Assembly (NCBI RefSeq): GCF_002055535.1
Contig: NZ_LN831034.1
Coordinates: 496,001-560,000 of the forward strand
Reading direction: 5' to 3'
From: Streptococcus pyogenes
GTDB taxonomy: Bacteria > Bacillota > Bacilli > Lactobacillales > Streptococcaceae
DNA: 64,000 nucleotides
Shown here in pieces: positions 36,923-44,260 of this stretch; positions within the stretch are counted from its first letter, which is position 1, and every line of letters starts with the position of its first letter. The notes under the pieces are model-generated. The model had not been told where the DNA came from. It saw only the letters and a program-made list of their open reading frames with translations, and ran no database searches. Made by a program: the position numbers and the translations under genes.

Positions 36923-37469
36923 CATATCCTGCTTTATTAGCTTTAAATAGTTTTTTCTTTTTAGCTACTTTAAAAGCAACAAAGAGTCTATCTGTGATTT
37001 CAGACGTTTGTATGATTAAATCCATCCTTGTCATACTGTGGGCTTTTAATACTCCACAATCTGCCTCTGGAACCTCGATAAGGATTGTATTGCCATCAGG
37101 CTGTACTGCGGCTATAGCCTCTCTACCTGTTAAATCGTTAATTATATTATTTTGCTTTTGGTAATAATGCTGATATTTTCTGTTTTTATCAAAAACAATC
37201 AAGTCGAAGTAGCTTACATCAACATTAGAAGGATTGATGATTTTAATGTTAGCTCTTAATGTACCATTTGGATTATATATGCTTTCACCGTTGTCTAAAA
37301 TAACGCTCAAAATCCAATCTGAAACAGGAGCAGCAATTAACTCGACTTGTAAGTTATTTCTTCGGTAGTTTGAATAAGATAGAAACAGAGCTATTAAAGC
37401 TATCCAATTTTTTATTAGATATTCACTTGTAAACTTAAAAACACACAATAAAAAATTAAAAAAATTCAT
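36828..37469 (-). CDS. Lysogeny-module membrane-anchored protein, 213 aa
   Basis: N-terminal hydrophobic segments (FFNFLLCVFKFTSEYLI; NWIALIALFLSY) anchor a predominantly beta, soluble remainder with no recognised domain. It is the only leftward gene between the early promoter and the Cro-like gene, so it is read with the repressor side or on its own in the lysogen. That position is often used by superinfection-exclusion or other lysogenic-conversion genes; that role is inference only. Confidence 0.65.
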   Translation of the reverse strand: MNFFNFLLCVFKFTSEYLIKNWIALIALFLSYSNYRRNNLQVELIAAPVSDWILSVILDNGESIYNPNGTLRANIKIINPSNVDVSYFDLIVFDKNRKYQHYYQKQNNIINDLTGREAIAAVQPDGNTILIEVPEADCGVLKAHSMTRMDLIIQTSEITDRLFVAFKVAKKKKLFKANKAGYVNSPYQSFSASFPVELSKKPHYEDILKDLHE

Positions 37470-37520
37470 TTCAACCTCACAATTTTTATTTAAATTATAC
37501 CACAGAAAGGAGGTGGGGGA

Positions 37521-37709
37521 ATGCAGATTCTTCTGTATAAATTGCGAAAAGAAAAAGGAATTTCACAAGAAGAGATGTCCAAAGTTATTAATAAGTCTTC
37601 TAACACTTACCGAGATAAAGAATTAGGTAAAAGAGACTTTACTCAAAGCGAAATGTTCAAAATCGCCAGCTTTTTCAACAAAGATTTAGGCGAAATTTTT
37701 ACACCTTGA
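37521..37709 (+). CDS. Cro-like XRE regulator
   Basis: 62 residues, almost entirely one helix-turn-helix (KEKGISQEEMSKVINKSSNT). AAGGAGGTGGG precedes the ATG. As a small HTH protein downstream of the repressor-controlled promoter it is the likely Cro counterpart. Its stop lies one base from the third operator. Confidence 0.75.
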   Translation: MQILLYKLRKEKGISQEEMSKVINKSSNTYRDKELGKRDFTQSEMFKIASFFNKDLGEIFTP

Positions 37710-37734
37710 ACTTCACGAAACGTGAAATAAAAAT
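37706..37734 (+). promoter_or_regulatory. Third operator and weak promoter before the antirepressor
   Basis: CTTCACGAAACGTGAA (37711-37726) contains the perfect palindrome TTCACG-AAA-CGTGAA. It lies in a 17-bp spacer between TTGAAC (37706-37711) and a poor -10, AAAAAT (37729-37734), the same layout as the main early promoter. Confidence 0.55.
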
Positions 37735-37757
37735 AACACAAAACTAGAAAGGACAGT

Positions 37758-38519
37758 ATGCAAGAGATTTTTAACTTTAAAGGACAAGAAGTCCGAACAG
37801 TAACCATTGACGATGAACCTTACTTTGTAGGGAAAGATGTCGCAGAGATTTTGGGGTATGCAAAAGCAAGAAATGCAATTGCTAGTCATGTTGACGATGA
37901 AGACAAAAAGGACGCCCCAATTCAGGGCACCCTCGGCGGAACTCAAACGATGACCATCATCAACGAGTCAGGTCTCTACTCTCTCATCTTATCTAGCAAG
38001 TTGCCACAAGCCAAAGAGTTTAAACGGTGGGTCACATCAGAAGTATTACCAACAATACGTAAACACGGCATGTATGCAACTGATGAACTACTTGACAATC
38101 CAGATTTTGCCATTGCTACGCTACAAAAGCTAAAAGAGGAGCGTGAGGCTAAGAAGTTGCTAGAGTCTCAGATTGAGGCGGACCGTCCCAAAGTACTATT
38201 TGCTGATGCCGTAAGTGCTAGCCATACCTCTATCTTAGTCGGAGAACTTGCAAAGTTACTCAAGCAGAATGGGGTAAATATTGGAGCGACTCGTCTCTTC
38301 ACTTGGCTTCGTAAACACGGCTATCTTATCAAGCGTAATGGCCGAGATTGGAATATGCCTACTCAGAAAAGCGTAGAGCTTGGACTTATAAGGGTCAAGG
38401 AAACTAGCATCACCCATTCTGATGGCCATATTACAGTAAGCAAGACACCCCTTGTAACCGGAAAAGGTCAACAATACTTTATTAATAAATTCCTTAATCA
38501 GGAATATCTACCAGTTTAA
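37758..38519 (+). CDS. Phage antirepressor (BRO-N and KilAC domains)
   Basis: 253 residues. BRO-N domain at residues about 5-110 (YFVGKDVAEILGYAKARNAI, then TVTIDDEP-type and FKRWVTSEVLPTIRKHG segments), then a short coil and a C-terminal KilAC/ANT domain (LVGELAKLLKQNGVNIGATR). Antirepressors of this class bind CI-type repressors or DNA to favour lytic growth. The adjacent CI-like operator suggests direct repression in the lysogen. Confidence 0.9.
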   Translation: MQEIFNFKGQEVRTVTIDDEPYFVGKDVAEILGYAKARNAIASHVDDEDKKDAPIQGTLGGTQTMTIINESGLYSLILSSKLPQAKEFKRWVTSEVLPTIRKHGMYATDELLDNPDFAIATLQKLKEEREAKKLLESQIEADRPKVLFADAVSASHTSILVGELAKLLKQNGVNIGATRLFTWLRKHGYLIKRNGRDWNMPTQKSVELGLIRVKETSITHSDGHITVSKTPLVTGKGQQYFINKFLNQEYLPV

Positions 38520-38531
38520 AAAGGAGATAGC

Positions 38532-38663
38532 ATGAACGAAATAACATTTACCCTATATTGCACAACATCTGAAGAAGCAATCACGGAAGTAAAGAAACTA
38601 AAAGAAGCCCATCCAAAGGATAGACTTCAATTCAATGTAAACATTAAGTCTGAGTTTTACTAG
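38532..38663 (+). CDS. Small phage protein, 43 aa
   Basis: MNEITFTLYCTTSEEAITEV to a TAG at 38661; AAGGAG lies 7 bases before the ATG. Acidic-basic mixed, soluble, no known domain. Its stop overlaps the stop of the leftward 38660-38842 gene. Confidence 0.5.
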   Translation: MNEITFTLYCTTSEEAITEVKKLKEAHPKDRLQFNVNIKSEFY

Positions 38664-38842
38664 TCAATAGAATTGACGTTAGAAACGTATTGATAAAGTT
38701 TCTTATACTCAAGACCTAAGTATTCCGCAAAAGTAGCATCCTTAATTTTACCTTCGTTTTTTGCAGCTCTAAATTCACGATAAAAACTTTCGTGATTTCC
38801 GATGATAATTTCTGATGTTACTTCCAACAAATCTTTAGCCAT
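38660..38842 (-). CDS. Small leftward phage protein, 60 aa
   Basis: MAKDLLEVTSEIIIGNHESF, with GGGAGGTG a few bases before the ATG (38840-38842) and TATAAT about 25 bases upstream on the minus strand. That -10 follows a minus-strand terminator hairpin (GTCCGA/TCGGAC plus T-run, 38870-38896). An autonomously transcribed gene against the early operon; possibly an antagonist or antisense control. No domain recognised. Confidence 0.6.
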   Translation of the reverse strand: MAKDLLEVTSEIIIGNHESFYREFRAAKNEGKIKDATFAEYLGLEYKKLYQYVSNVNSID

Positions 38843-38928
38843 ATAATCACCTCCCTTCGAGATGATTATAACAAAAAAGTCCGACGGCAATCGGACTCTG
38901 AACAAAAATATTACAAAGGAATTATACC

Positions 38929-39066
38929 ATGAAACGACAAAAAGAACAATGGACCCCAAAGGTTCGCTGTTTTAGGAAAGATGGTTCACAATGTGAGCCA
39001 GAAAATATAACAGTGCCAATTTCTTTTGCAGGTTACTATCAAATTTTATTAGAAGTAGGGGCATAA
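38929..39066 (+). CDS. Small phage protein, 45 aa
   Basis: MKRQKEQWTPKVRCFRKDGS with AAAGGA 8 bases upstream. Basic, one Cys pair (RCFRKDGSQCE), no known domain. Stop is 1 base from the next ATG. Confidence 0.5.
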   Translation: MKRQKEQWTPKVRCFRKDGSQCEPENITVPISFAGYYQILLEVGA

Positions 39067-39067
39067 C

Positions 39068-39253
39068 ATGAACAAATTAGAACTATTTTTATTAGTAACA
39101 ACCGTCGTCTTAGCGGTCATTGCTAAGGTGCAACACGAAGTCATCAAAGAACACAATTCGCCAGAGAATAAACGCAGAATTTTTAGGGAAGTGGCTATGG
39201 AAAACAGCAAAGGATGGGGCGAGAAGCGCTCTAGAGGAGAGGTGGTCAGCTAA
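39068..39253 (+). CDS. Small membrane protein, 61 aa
   Basis: MNKLELFLLVTTVVLAVIAK: an N-terminal hydrophobic helix followed by a charged cytoplasmic tail. No known family. Tightly packed between neighbours, its last base overlapping the next ATG. Confidence 0.55.
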   Translation: MNKLELFLLVTTVVLAVIAKVQHEVIKEHNSPENKRRIFREVAMENSKGWGEKRSRGEVVS

Positions 39254-39592
39254 TGCAGTACATTTTTCAAAAATACGACAAGTAGCTATACATCCGTTAG
39301 CAACGAATTTATAGATGATTGTGAATTATCCCTAAAATCAAAAGGCCTGCTTATGGTAATTCTTAGAAATAAAGAAGATTGGAGAGTATATCCAGAGGAA
39401 TTGGCTAGAAGGTCCAGAGATAGCGTGAGAGTTGTAAGGACTTGCTTAGAAGAATTAGAGAGGGTCGGATATGTGAGAACTTACAGAAAATCTTTAGGGC
39501 GAGGGAAAGGCATACAATATTATAGATTTTGCTCAGATAAAAAGATATCCGAACAAGCATTTAAAAAAATGATTAGTGATTTTACAACTTAA
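39253..39592 (+). pseudogene. Phage HTH replication-module protein, frameshifted near the start
   Basis: ATG at 39253 reads MQYIFQKYDK and stops at 39283. In the +1 frame the DNA is open from 39254 to 39592 and encodes TSSYTSVSNEFIDDCELSLK, then SKGLLMVILRNKEDWRVYPE and a winged helix (VRVVRTCLEELERVGYVRTY). Removing one T near 39276 would join MQYIFQK to TTSSYTS, the usual N-terminus of this helix-turn-helix family. It is therefore a one-base insertion, a sequencing error or a +1 shift; a shorter product from ATG 39353 is possible. Confidence 0.6.
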
Positions 39593-39594
39593 CG

Positions 39595-39639
39595 TTTTAC
39601 AAAGTTGTATTTTACAAAGTTGTATTTTACAAAGTTGTA
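39595..39639. repeat. Three tandem 15-bp iterons
   Basis: TTTTACAAAGTTGTA repeated exactly three times without spacer. Each unit contains the palindrome TACAA-AG-TTGTA. ACGTTTTACAA at the left and TTGTAAAACGT at the right make the block a larger inverted repeat. An AT-rich tract (39640-39710) follows, before the DnaD-domain gene. This looks like a phage replication origin. Confidence 0.6.
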
Positions 39640-39735
39640 AAACGTAACACTAATAATTACTAACTTATAAATAAATACTAAATAACAATAAATACTAACA
39701 GATAATAAGCATCATCATCAACATCAGGAGGAGCT

Positions 39736-40122
39736 ATGGACGAAAAAAAGCTTTTTGAAAATTTCCAATTAACTTTTGGACGGATGATATCGCCATTTGA
39801 AATCGAAGATATTCAAAAGTGGATTCACGAAGATAACATGCCAATTGAAGTTGTCAACCTTGCATTAAGAGAAGCGGTAGAAAACAACAAAATCAGTTGG
39901 AAGTATATCAATAAAATCTTAGTTGATTGGTATAAATCTGGAGATACGACAGTAGAAAAGGTCAGAGACAGGTTGCAACGGTTTGACGATAGTAAAAAAC
40001 AACGAAGTGTAACTACCTCAAACGTCCCAAGCTGGTCGAATCCAGACTACAAAGAACCAGATTTAGAAGAATTTGCTCTAGGAAGCATGGACGGTATAGA
40101 AGATGGATCAGGAGATTTTTAA
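39736..40122 (+). CDS. DnaD-domain replisome organiser
   Basis: 128 residues. The DnaD domain spans about residues 5-75 (FENFQLTFGRMISPFEIEDI ... SWKYINKILVDWYKSG), with a disordered acidic tail. Such phage proteins bind single-stranded DNA and recruit the host DnaC-type helicase at the origin. AGGAGG precedes the ATG. The adjacent iterons upstream support an initiation role. The N-terminal winged-helix half usual in larger homologues is encoded separately by the preceding gene. Confidence 0.85.
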   Translation: MDEKKLFENFQLTFGRMISPFEIEDIQKWIHEDNMPIEVVNLALREAVENNKISWKYINKILVDWYKSGDTTVEKVRDRLQRFDDSKKQRSVTTSNVPSWSNPDYKEPDLEEFALGSMDGIEDGSGDF

Positions 40123-40336
40123 TTTTTTTAACAAACAAATCAAAAAAGATTTTGGTAAAACGGCGAGTAAAGAGACTTTTGCTAAGTTTGCTAGTTACTG
40201 CGCCGAAGGAATCGAAAAAAATGGAGTTAAGCCAATTTTTAATTGGATAAACCTATACGCTTTTGGAACTGGTATGACAACAGCAGAAGCAGACCGGTTG
40301 AGAATAGAGCGATATAAACAGGAGAATGCGTTATGA
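40103..40336 (+). CDS. Phage protein, 77 aa, next to the DnaD protein
   Basis: MDQEIFNFFNKQIKKDFGKT, overlapping the DnaD-domain gene by 20 bp and ending in an ATGA overlap with the next gene. Helical, soluble, no firm family. Its place after the replisome organiser suggests a helicase-loader-type accessory, but nothing in it proves this. Confidence 0.6.
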   Translation: MDQEIFNFFNKQIKKDFGKTASKETFAKFASYCAEGIEKNGVKPIFNWINLYAFGTGMTTAEADRLRIERYKQENAL

Positions 40337-40473
40337 CAAAACAACATAGAGAAACGCTTATCTGGTACCGAGCAAGTCATCAAGAGCGTGAGAGATTGCT
40401 TGATTTTGGACTAGTTGATAAAGCACGGTACGTGACACTATTGCGGCAATTGCGTAAGAAATATGCGATTTAG
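40333..40473 (+). CDS. Small phage protein, 46 aa
   Basis: MTKQHRETLIWYRASHQERE; ATGA overlap with the preceding gene. Very basic, helical. Unknown function. Confidence 0.5.
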   Translation: MTKQHRETLIWYRASHQERERLLDFGLVDKARYVTLLRQLRKKYAI

Positions 40474-40481
40474 GAGGAAAT

Positions 40482-40688
40482 ATGACACCAGAACAAGCAG
40501 AAAAAGCAAAAATCAGAGCTAAACAAGAACTTGAAACGTTTAGCATATACCTTGATCAGGCAATTGATGATCTCGGTGGAGTTCTAACTTCACGAGAAGT
40601 CTTTTTAGCAGCGGGAATAACATATCTTGGCGCAGGTCAGACAGATATACATGCTGCAGTCGAGGGATTATGTGAGCAAATCCAATGA
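40482..40688 (+). CDS. Small phage protein, 68 aa
   Basis: MTPEQAEKAKIRAKQELETF with AGGAGG 5 bases upstream. Acidic, helical, ends EGLCEQIQ. No recognised domain. Confidence 0.6.
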   Translation: MTPEQAEKAKIRAKQELETFSIYLDQAIDDLGGVLTSREVFLAAGITYLGAGQTDIHAAVEGLCEQIQ

Positions 40689-40747
40689 TTTTAAATTTAG
40701 TGAAGACTGGGAGAGCAACTAAAACACAAAAAGAGGAAATGAAATGA
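40685..40747 (+). CDS. Possible 20-aa coupling peptide
   Basis: MILNLVKTGRATKTQKEEMK, joined by ATGA overlaps to the genes on both sides. It may only pass ribosomes to the next start. No RBS of its own. Confidence 0.3.
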   Translation: MILNLVKTGRATKTQKEEMK

Positions 40748-41076
40748 ACATCAAAGAAAAAATTGTAGTGCTAAGAAACACTGAAGACGGAAGTTTTTTA
40801 AAGAGTTTCAAAAACAAAAAAGATGTACTTGCTTATAATGTGGAACTTACAGATAGCATTCAACTGGCATCATTTTTACCAGAAGAAGCTTACAACATAC
40901 AAAAAGAAAAAATTGATAATTTGGCAGAAACGCTTGGGTGTGATGTTGTAGTTATCGAAGCATCATATGACCTAAAATTTATTGATGGCGAGGATGTTCC
41001 AGAGTTAACAAAAGAGCAAAAAGTTAAAAGTATGGTAAACGGAATGTTTGACGAAATTTTAAGAGGTAGTATCTAA
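40744..41076 (+). CDS. Phage protein preceding recT, 110 aa
   Basis: MNIKEKIVVLRNTEDGSFLK, GAGGAAA upstream, stop overlapping the recT start. Soluble, mixed alpha/beta, acidic. No domain recognised; the position suggests a recombination accessory. Confidence 0.6.
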   Translation: MNIKEKIVVLRNTEDGSFLKSFKNKKDVLAYNVELTDSIQLASFLPEEAYNIQKEKIDNLAETLGCDVVVIEASYDLKFIDGEDVPELTKEQKVKSMVNGMFDEILRGSI

Positions 41077-42065
41077 TGACAAATCAATTAGCACAAAACA
41101 ACCACAACAGCTTTTTTAAATCGCCAGCAGTAAAAAACAGGATTGAGCAGGTTGTCGGCGCACGAGCCGAACAATTTACAACTAGCTTATTATCAATCAT
41201 CAGCAATAATAACCTTCTAGCCAAAGCAACATCTGAGTCAATTATGGGAGCGGCTATGAAAGCAGCAGTGCTTAATTTACCAATCGAGCCTAGTCTTGGT
41301 TTTGCTTACGTGGTGCCGTACAACCGAAATTACAAGGATGGAAATCGTTGGATCACAGTAAACGAAGCGCAATTTCAAATCGGATATAGAGGACTTATAC
41401 AGCTAGCTCAAAGAAGTGGACAAGTCCGAAATATTGAACACGGAATCATATACGAAGAGGAATTCCTTGGTTATGACAAGATTAGAGGGCAGTTGAAGCT
41501 AACGGGCGACTACGTTGACTCTGGTGTTGTAAAAGGCTACTTTGCAAGTTTAGAACTAATCAGCGGCTTTTACAAGATGATTTTCTGGCCGAAAGAAAAA
41601 GTGTACGAACATGCCAAAAAGTATTCTAAAACTTTTGATAAGAAAACAGGAGATTTTAAACCAGGAACGCCTTGGGCGACAGAATTTGATCCAATGGCTA
41701 TCAAGACATTACTCAAGGAATTACTGAGCAAGTATGCCCCTCTTTCTGTTGAAATGCAGGATGCTCTAGAAGCGGATAACGCAGATTCAACGATTGTCAT
41801 TCCAAAAGATGTCACACCACAAGAAACAAACAGCCTTGATGACTTAATCGGCACGCAGAACGAAAAAAAGGACGCTCCTAGCAATTTAAAAGATGTAATT
41901 AAAGATTTACATTCAGAACCAGAAAAAACGCTCACAGACGAAAATAAGACGGTTTTAGAAGACACCTCTTATCCAGCAGATGAGATTCCTGATTTTGACC
42001 AAGAAACAGGGGAAATTAAAGCTAGCGAAGGCAACTTATTTGATAACCTCGGAGACTTAATATGA
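41076..42065 (+). CDS. recT: RecT single-strand annealing protein
   Basis: 329 residues. Core about 20-230 with the RecT signatures ATSESIMGAAMKAAVLNLPI, LGFAYVVPYNR and EAQFQIGYRGLIQLAQRSGQ; acidic disordered C-terminus (about 235-329). It pairs complementary single strands exposed by a 5'-3' exonuclease. The partner nuclease follows two genes later (42255-43052). Confidence 0.93.
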   Translation: MTNQLAQNNHNSFFKSPAVKNRIEQVVGARAEQFTTSLLSIISNNNLLAKATSESIMGAAMKAAVLNLPIEPSLGFAYVVPYNRNYKDGNRWITVNEAQFQIGYRGLIQLAQRSGQVRNIEHGIIYEEEFLGYDKIRGQLKLTGDYVDSGVVKGYFASLELISGFYKMIFWPKEKVYEHAKKYSKTFDKKTGDFKPGTPWATEFDPMAIKTLLKELLSKYAPLSVEMQDALEADNADSTIVIPKDVTPQETNSLDDLIGTQNEKKDAPSNLKDVIKDLHSEPEKTLTDENKTVLEDTSYPADEIPDFDQETGEIKASEGNLFDNLGDLI

Positions 42066-42262
42066 TTAAACTTGTAAAAATCGAAGGATATTATATTAAT
42101 CCAGAATATGTTGTTGGCGTTTGGGAAAGATCTGCTTTAAATTTTGACAATTTAGATGAAAAAGTAGTGGTTGTTCAATTCGTTGGAGATAGGGAAAGAG
42201 AAGAGTTTGTCTTTTGCGATACACCTATTGATGAAGTAATTAAGAGGTTGCTAGATGACTAG
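42062..42262 (+). CDS. Small phage protein, 66 aa
   Basis: MIKLVKIEGYYINPEYVVGV, ATGA overlap with recT and 8-bp overlap with the nuclease gene. Beta-rich, acidic. Unknown, but locked between the two recombination genes. Confidence 0.6.
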   Translation: MIKLVKIEGYYINPEYVVGVWERSALNFDNLDEKVVVVQFVGDREREEFVFCDTPIDEVIKRLLDD

Positions 42263-43052
42263 TTTAGATTTACTCGGAAAGGATTATTATAGTCGTGAAT
42301 CAGCTATCAGATACTGGTCTATTAGTCAGTACAAGCGTTTTAGAGAGTGCGAAGCGAGGGGGCTTGCTGAATTACAAGGGAATTGGACAGATACCAGAGA
42401 TAACACTGCGCTGCTCGTCGGGAACTATGTCCACTCTTACTTTGAGAGTAAAGAAGCTCATGAAGAATTCAAAGCCCAAAACGGCTCTGAAATGATTTCG
42501 ACCAGAGGAACGACAAAAGGTCAATTAAAAAAGGACTACTTAGTCGCTGAACAAATGATTGGCGCTCTTAAAAGTGACAGTAACTTTATGGCTATCTACC
42601 AAGGGGAAAAGGAGGCGGCAATCACAGGATTTCTTGGCGGTGTGGAATTTAAAGGTAAAATCGACTGCCTAAACGTCAAGCGTGGCTATTTTGTAGATAT
42701 CAAAACAACAAAAGGGCCGATTGACGACACGATTTGGAATGGCGAAGAGCGTGTCAGATGGTTCGAGGCCTACGGATATATCTTGCAGATGGCCGCTTAC
42801 AAAACCATGTTAGAAGCCAAATACAATAAACCGTTTGAACCGATTATTTACGCAGTTACTAAAGAGACACCACCAGATACAAGAGCCATCAGGATCCAAA
42901 ATGTAGATGCTATGCAGATAGAGTTAGATAGCCTAGCACAAAGCATTAAGCGATTAGATGACGTTAAAAAAGGCATAGAAAAGCCTAAGCCTTGTGGAAA
43001 ATGCGAATATTGCAGACAAAATAAATTGTCTGTAAGGGTAGAGATTTTTTAA
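42255..43052 (+). CDS. PD-(D/E)XK exonuclease partner of RecT
   Basis: 265 residues of the PDDEXK/YqaJ/Cas4-like group. Visible are WSISQYKRFRECEARGLAEL near the N-terminus, the active-site Asp in FKGKIDCLN, then VDIKTTKG (D-x-K), a QMAAY helix, and a C-terminal CGKCEYC cluster that could bind Fe-S or zinc. It likely resects double-strand ends to feed RecT. Confidence 0.8.
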   Translation: MTSLDLLGKDYYSRESAIRYWSISQYKRFRECEARGLAELQGNWTDTRDNTALLVGNYVHSYFESKEAHEEFKAQNGSEMISTRGTTKGQLKKDYLVAEQMIGALKSDSNFMAIYQGEKEAAITGFLGGVEFKGKIDCLNVKRGYFVDIKTTKGPIDDTIWNGEERVRWFEAYGYILQMAAYKTMLEAKYNKPFEPIIYAVTKETPPDTRAIRIQNVDAMQIELDSLAQSIKRLDDVKKGIEKPKPCGKCEYCRQNKLSVRVEIF

Positions 43053-43059
43053 TAACCTA

Positions 43060-43103
43060 TTGCAAAGTGAAGCTCGGCCTTTGCAAGTTTAAATTTTCCG
43101 AGC
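43060..43103 (+). promoter_or_regulatory. H-type RNA pseudoknot candidate
   Basis: TTGCAAAG (43060-43067) pairs with CTTTGCAA (43079-43086), and GCTCGG (43072-43077) pairs with CCGAGC (43098-43103), interleaved. Loops of 4, 1 and 11 nt are sterically suitable. It lies in the gap between the exonuclease and the next gene. Confidence 0.5.
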
Positions 43104-43148
43104 GAGAAAGGAAAGTTGGAATATCGTCAAGTCAACAGGATTGATGAT

Positions 43149-43223
43149 ATGAAGAATTGCTACACTCGTCCTTGCCAATGCTCACACACAATTTTAGGGC
43201 GAGTGTGGATTTTAAAAAGGTGA
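43149..43223 (+). CDS. Possible 24-aa leader peptide
   Basis: MKNCYTRPCQCSHTILGRVW. It follows GGAAAG/TTGG with no strong RBS and ends just before the next RBS. Listed because the pseudoknot sits upstream; weak. Confidence 0.25.
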   Translation: MKNCYTRPCQCSHTILGRVWILKR

Positions 43224-43228
43224 AAAAT

Positions 43229-43570
43229 ATGGAACAAATCAAAATTACAGGAACAGGAACAGCACTAATTTTAGATAGAGTAAACCGAATCTTTGCCATC
43301 TCTGGCAGTTTGACTATGCAATGGGATTTTATTAGTGATTTTAAAAAGATTGACGACGAACCGTCACTTGATGAAGATGGAGAGTTATTCGAAACAGCCT
43401 ACGACCTCATTCTTGCAGCTAAACCCAAAACTAAAATCAATCTAACATCTTCATACTTTGCTAAAGAGCACAAGAAAGACATAGACGAAATCATAAAAGT
43501 ATTCTCATTTATCGAAGATAACAAGAGAAATATCTTTGAAACCCTTGGCATTCGCGGGGTGCTTGAATGA
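43229..43570 (+). CDS. Phage protein, 113 aa
   Basis: Start MEQIKITGTGTALILDRVNR chosen at 43229 because AAAAGGTG lies upstream; a longer frame exists but covers the leader. No recognised family. ATGA overlap with the RuvC-like gene points to recombination or replication service. Confidence 0.6.
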   Translation: MEQIKITGTGTALILDRVNRIFAISGSLTMQWDFISDFKKIDDEPSLDEDGELFETAYDLILAAKPKTKINLTSSYFAKEHKKDIDEIIKVFSFIEDNKRNIFETLGIRGVLE

Positions 43571-44079
43571 GCAATCTAGTTTTATCGTTAGACATCTCAA
43601 CATCTGGAACAGGGTGGGCCTTATTTAAAGGCTCAGATCTTATCCAGAGTGGTGTCTTAAAACATAAGAGTAAATCCTACTTTGAGCGCGGCCGCTATAT
43701 GGCTAGTCAATTAAGGCTAATTCAGTCACGAGCATTAAAAAAATACGATTGCTGTTTTAGTACAATCGCAGTCGAAAAAAATTCAGTTATGGGACCTAAC
43801 CAGCAATCCATGCTTAAAATCGGTATTGTTACAGGAATTATCTTAGGAAGATTAATAGCTGATAACGTCGCCTTTATAAATGTATCAACGTGGCGTAAGC
43901 ACTGGAAGTTTAGCTACAAAGACCGCTCTAAAAAAGCGATGAAAGCACAATCGAAAGAAAAAGCTCTCGAATATTGCGGAAAAACAGTAAAAGATGATGA
44001 AGCGGATGCTATTTTGATTGGCTCATACTATGTCAATCAAGGCTATCTTGATGAATTGGAGACACATGACTACTACTAA
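43567..44079 (+). CDS. RuvC-like Holliday-junction resolvase
   Basis: 170 residues with the RNase H-fold pattern of RuvC: LSLDISTSGTGWALF (first Asp), STIAVEKNSVMGPNQQS (Glu) and a final KDDEADAILIG (two Asp). A basic segment SYKDRSKKAMKAQSKEK precedes it. It should resolve four-way junctions in phage DNA before packaging. Confidence 0.85.
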   Translation: MSNLVLSLDISTSGTGWALFKGSDLIQSGVLKHKSKSYFERGRYMASQLRLIQSRALKKYDCCFSTIAVEKNSVMGPNQQSMLKIGIVTGIILGRLIADNVAFINVSTWRKHWKFSYKDRSKKAMKAQSKEKALEYCGKTVKDDEADAILIGSYYVNQGYLDELETHDYY

Positions 44080-44260
44080 AAAACACGTTGTGAGAGTTTA
44101 CAACAAAGGTATTACAGCGACTTACGCGATCTATGACAAAAAACTGTTTAAGGAGCACGAGTTCGCAACCAAAAACGAAGCGATGCGGTTTATTAGACAG
44201 CTAGAGTTAGCTAATGATAAGCGAGCGACAGAATATTATTTGAGAGAGGTAGAGAAATGA
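44066..44260 (+). CDS. Small phage protein, 64 aa
   Basis: Start MTTTKKHVVRVYNKGITATY at 44066, inside the 3' end of the resolvase gene; an in-frame earlier ATG would overlap far more. Basic, alpha/beta. Unknown. ATGA overlap with the YopX gene. Confidence 0.5.
   Translation: MTTTKKHVVRVYNKGITATYAIYDKKLFKEHEFATKNEAMRFIRQLELANDKRATEYYLREVEK

Noticed and set aside
39595..39639. The 15-bp triplicate as a CRISPR array
   Set aside because: The units are directly adjacent with no spacers.
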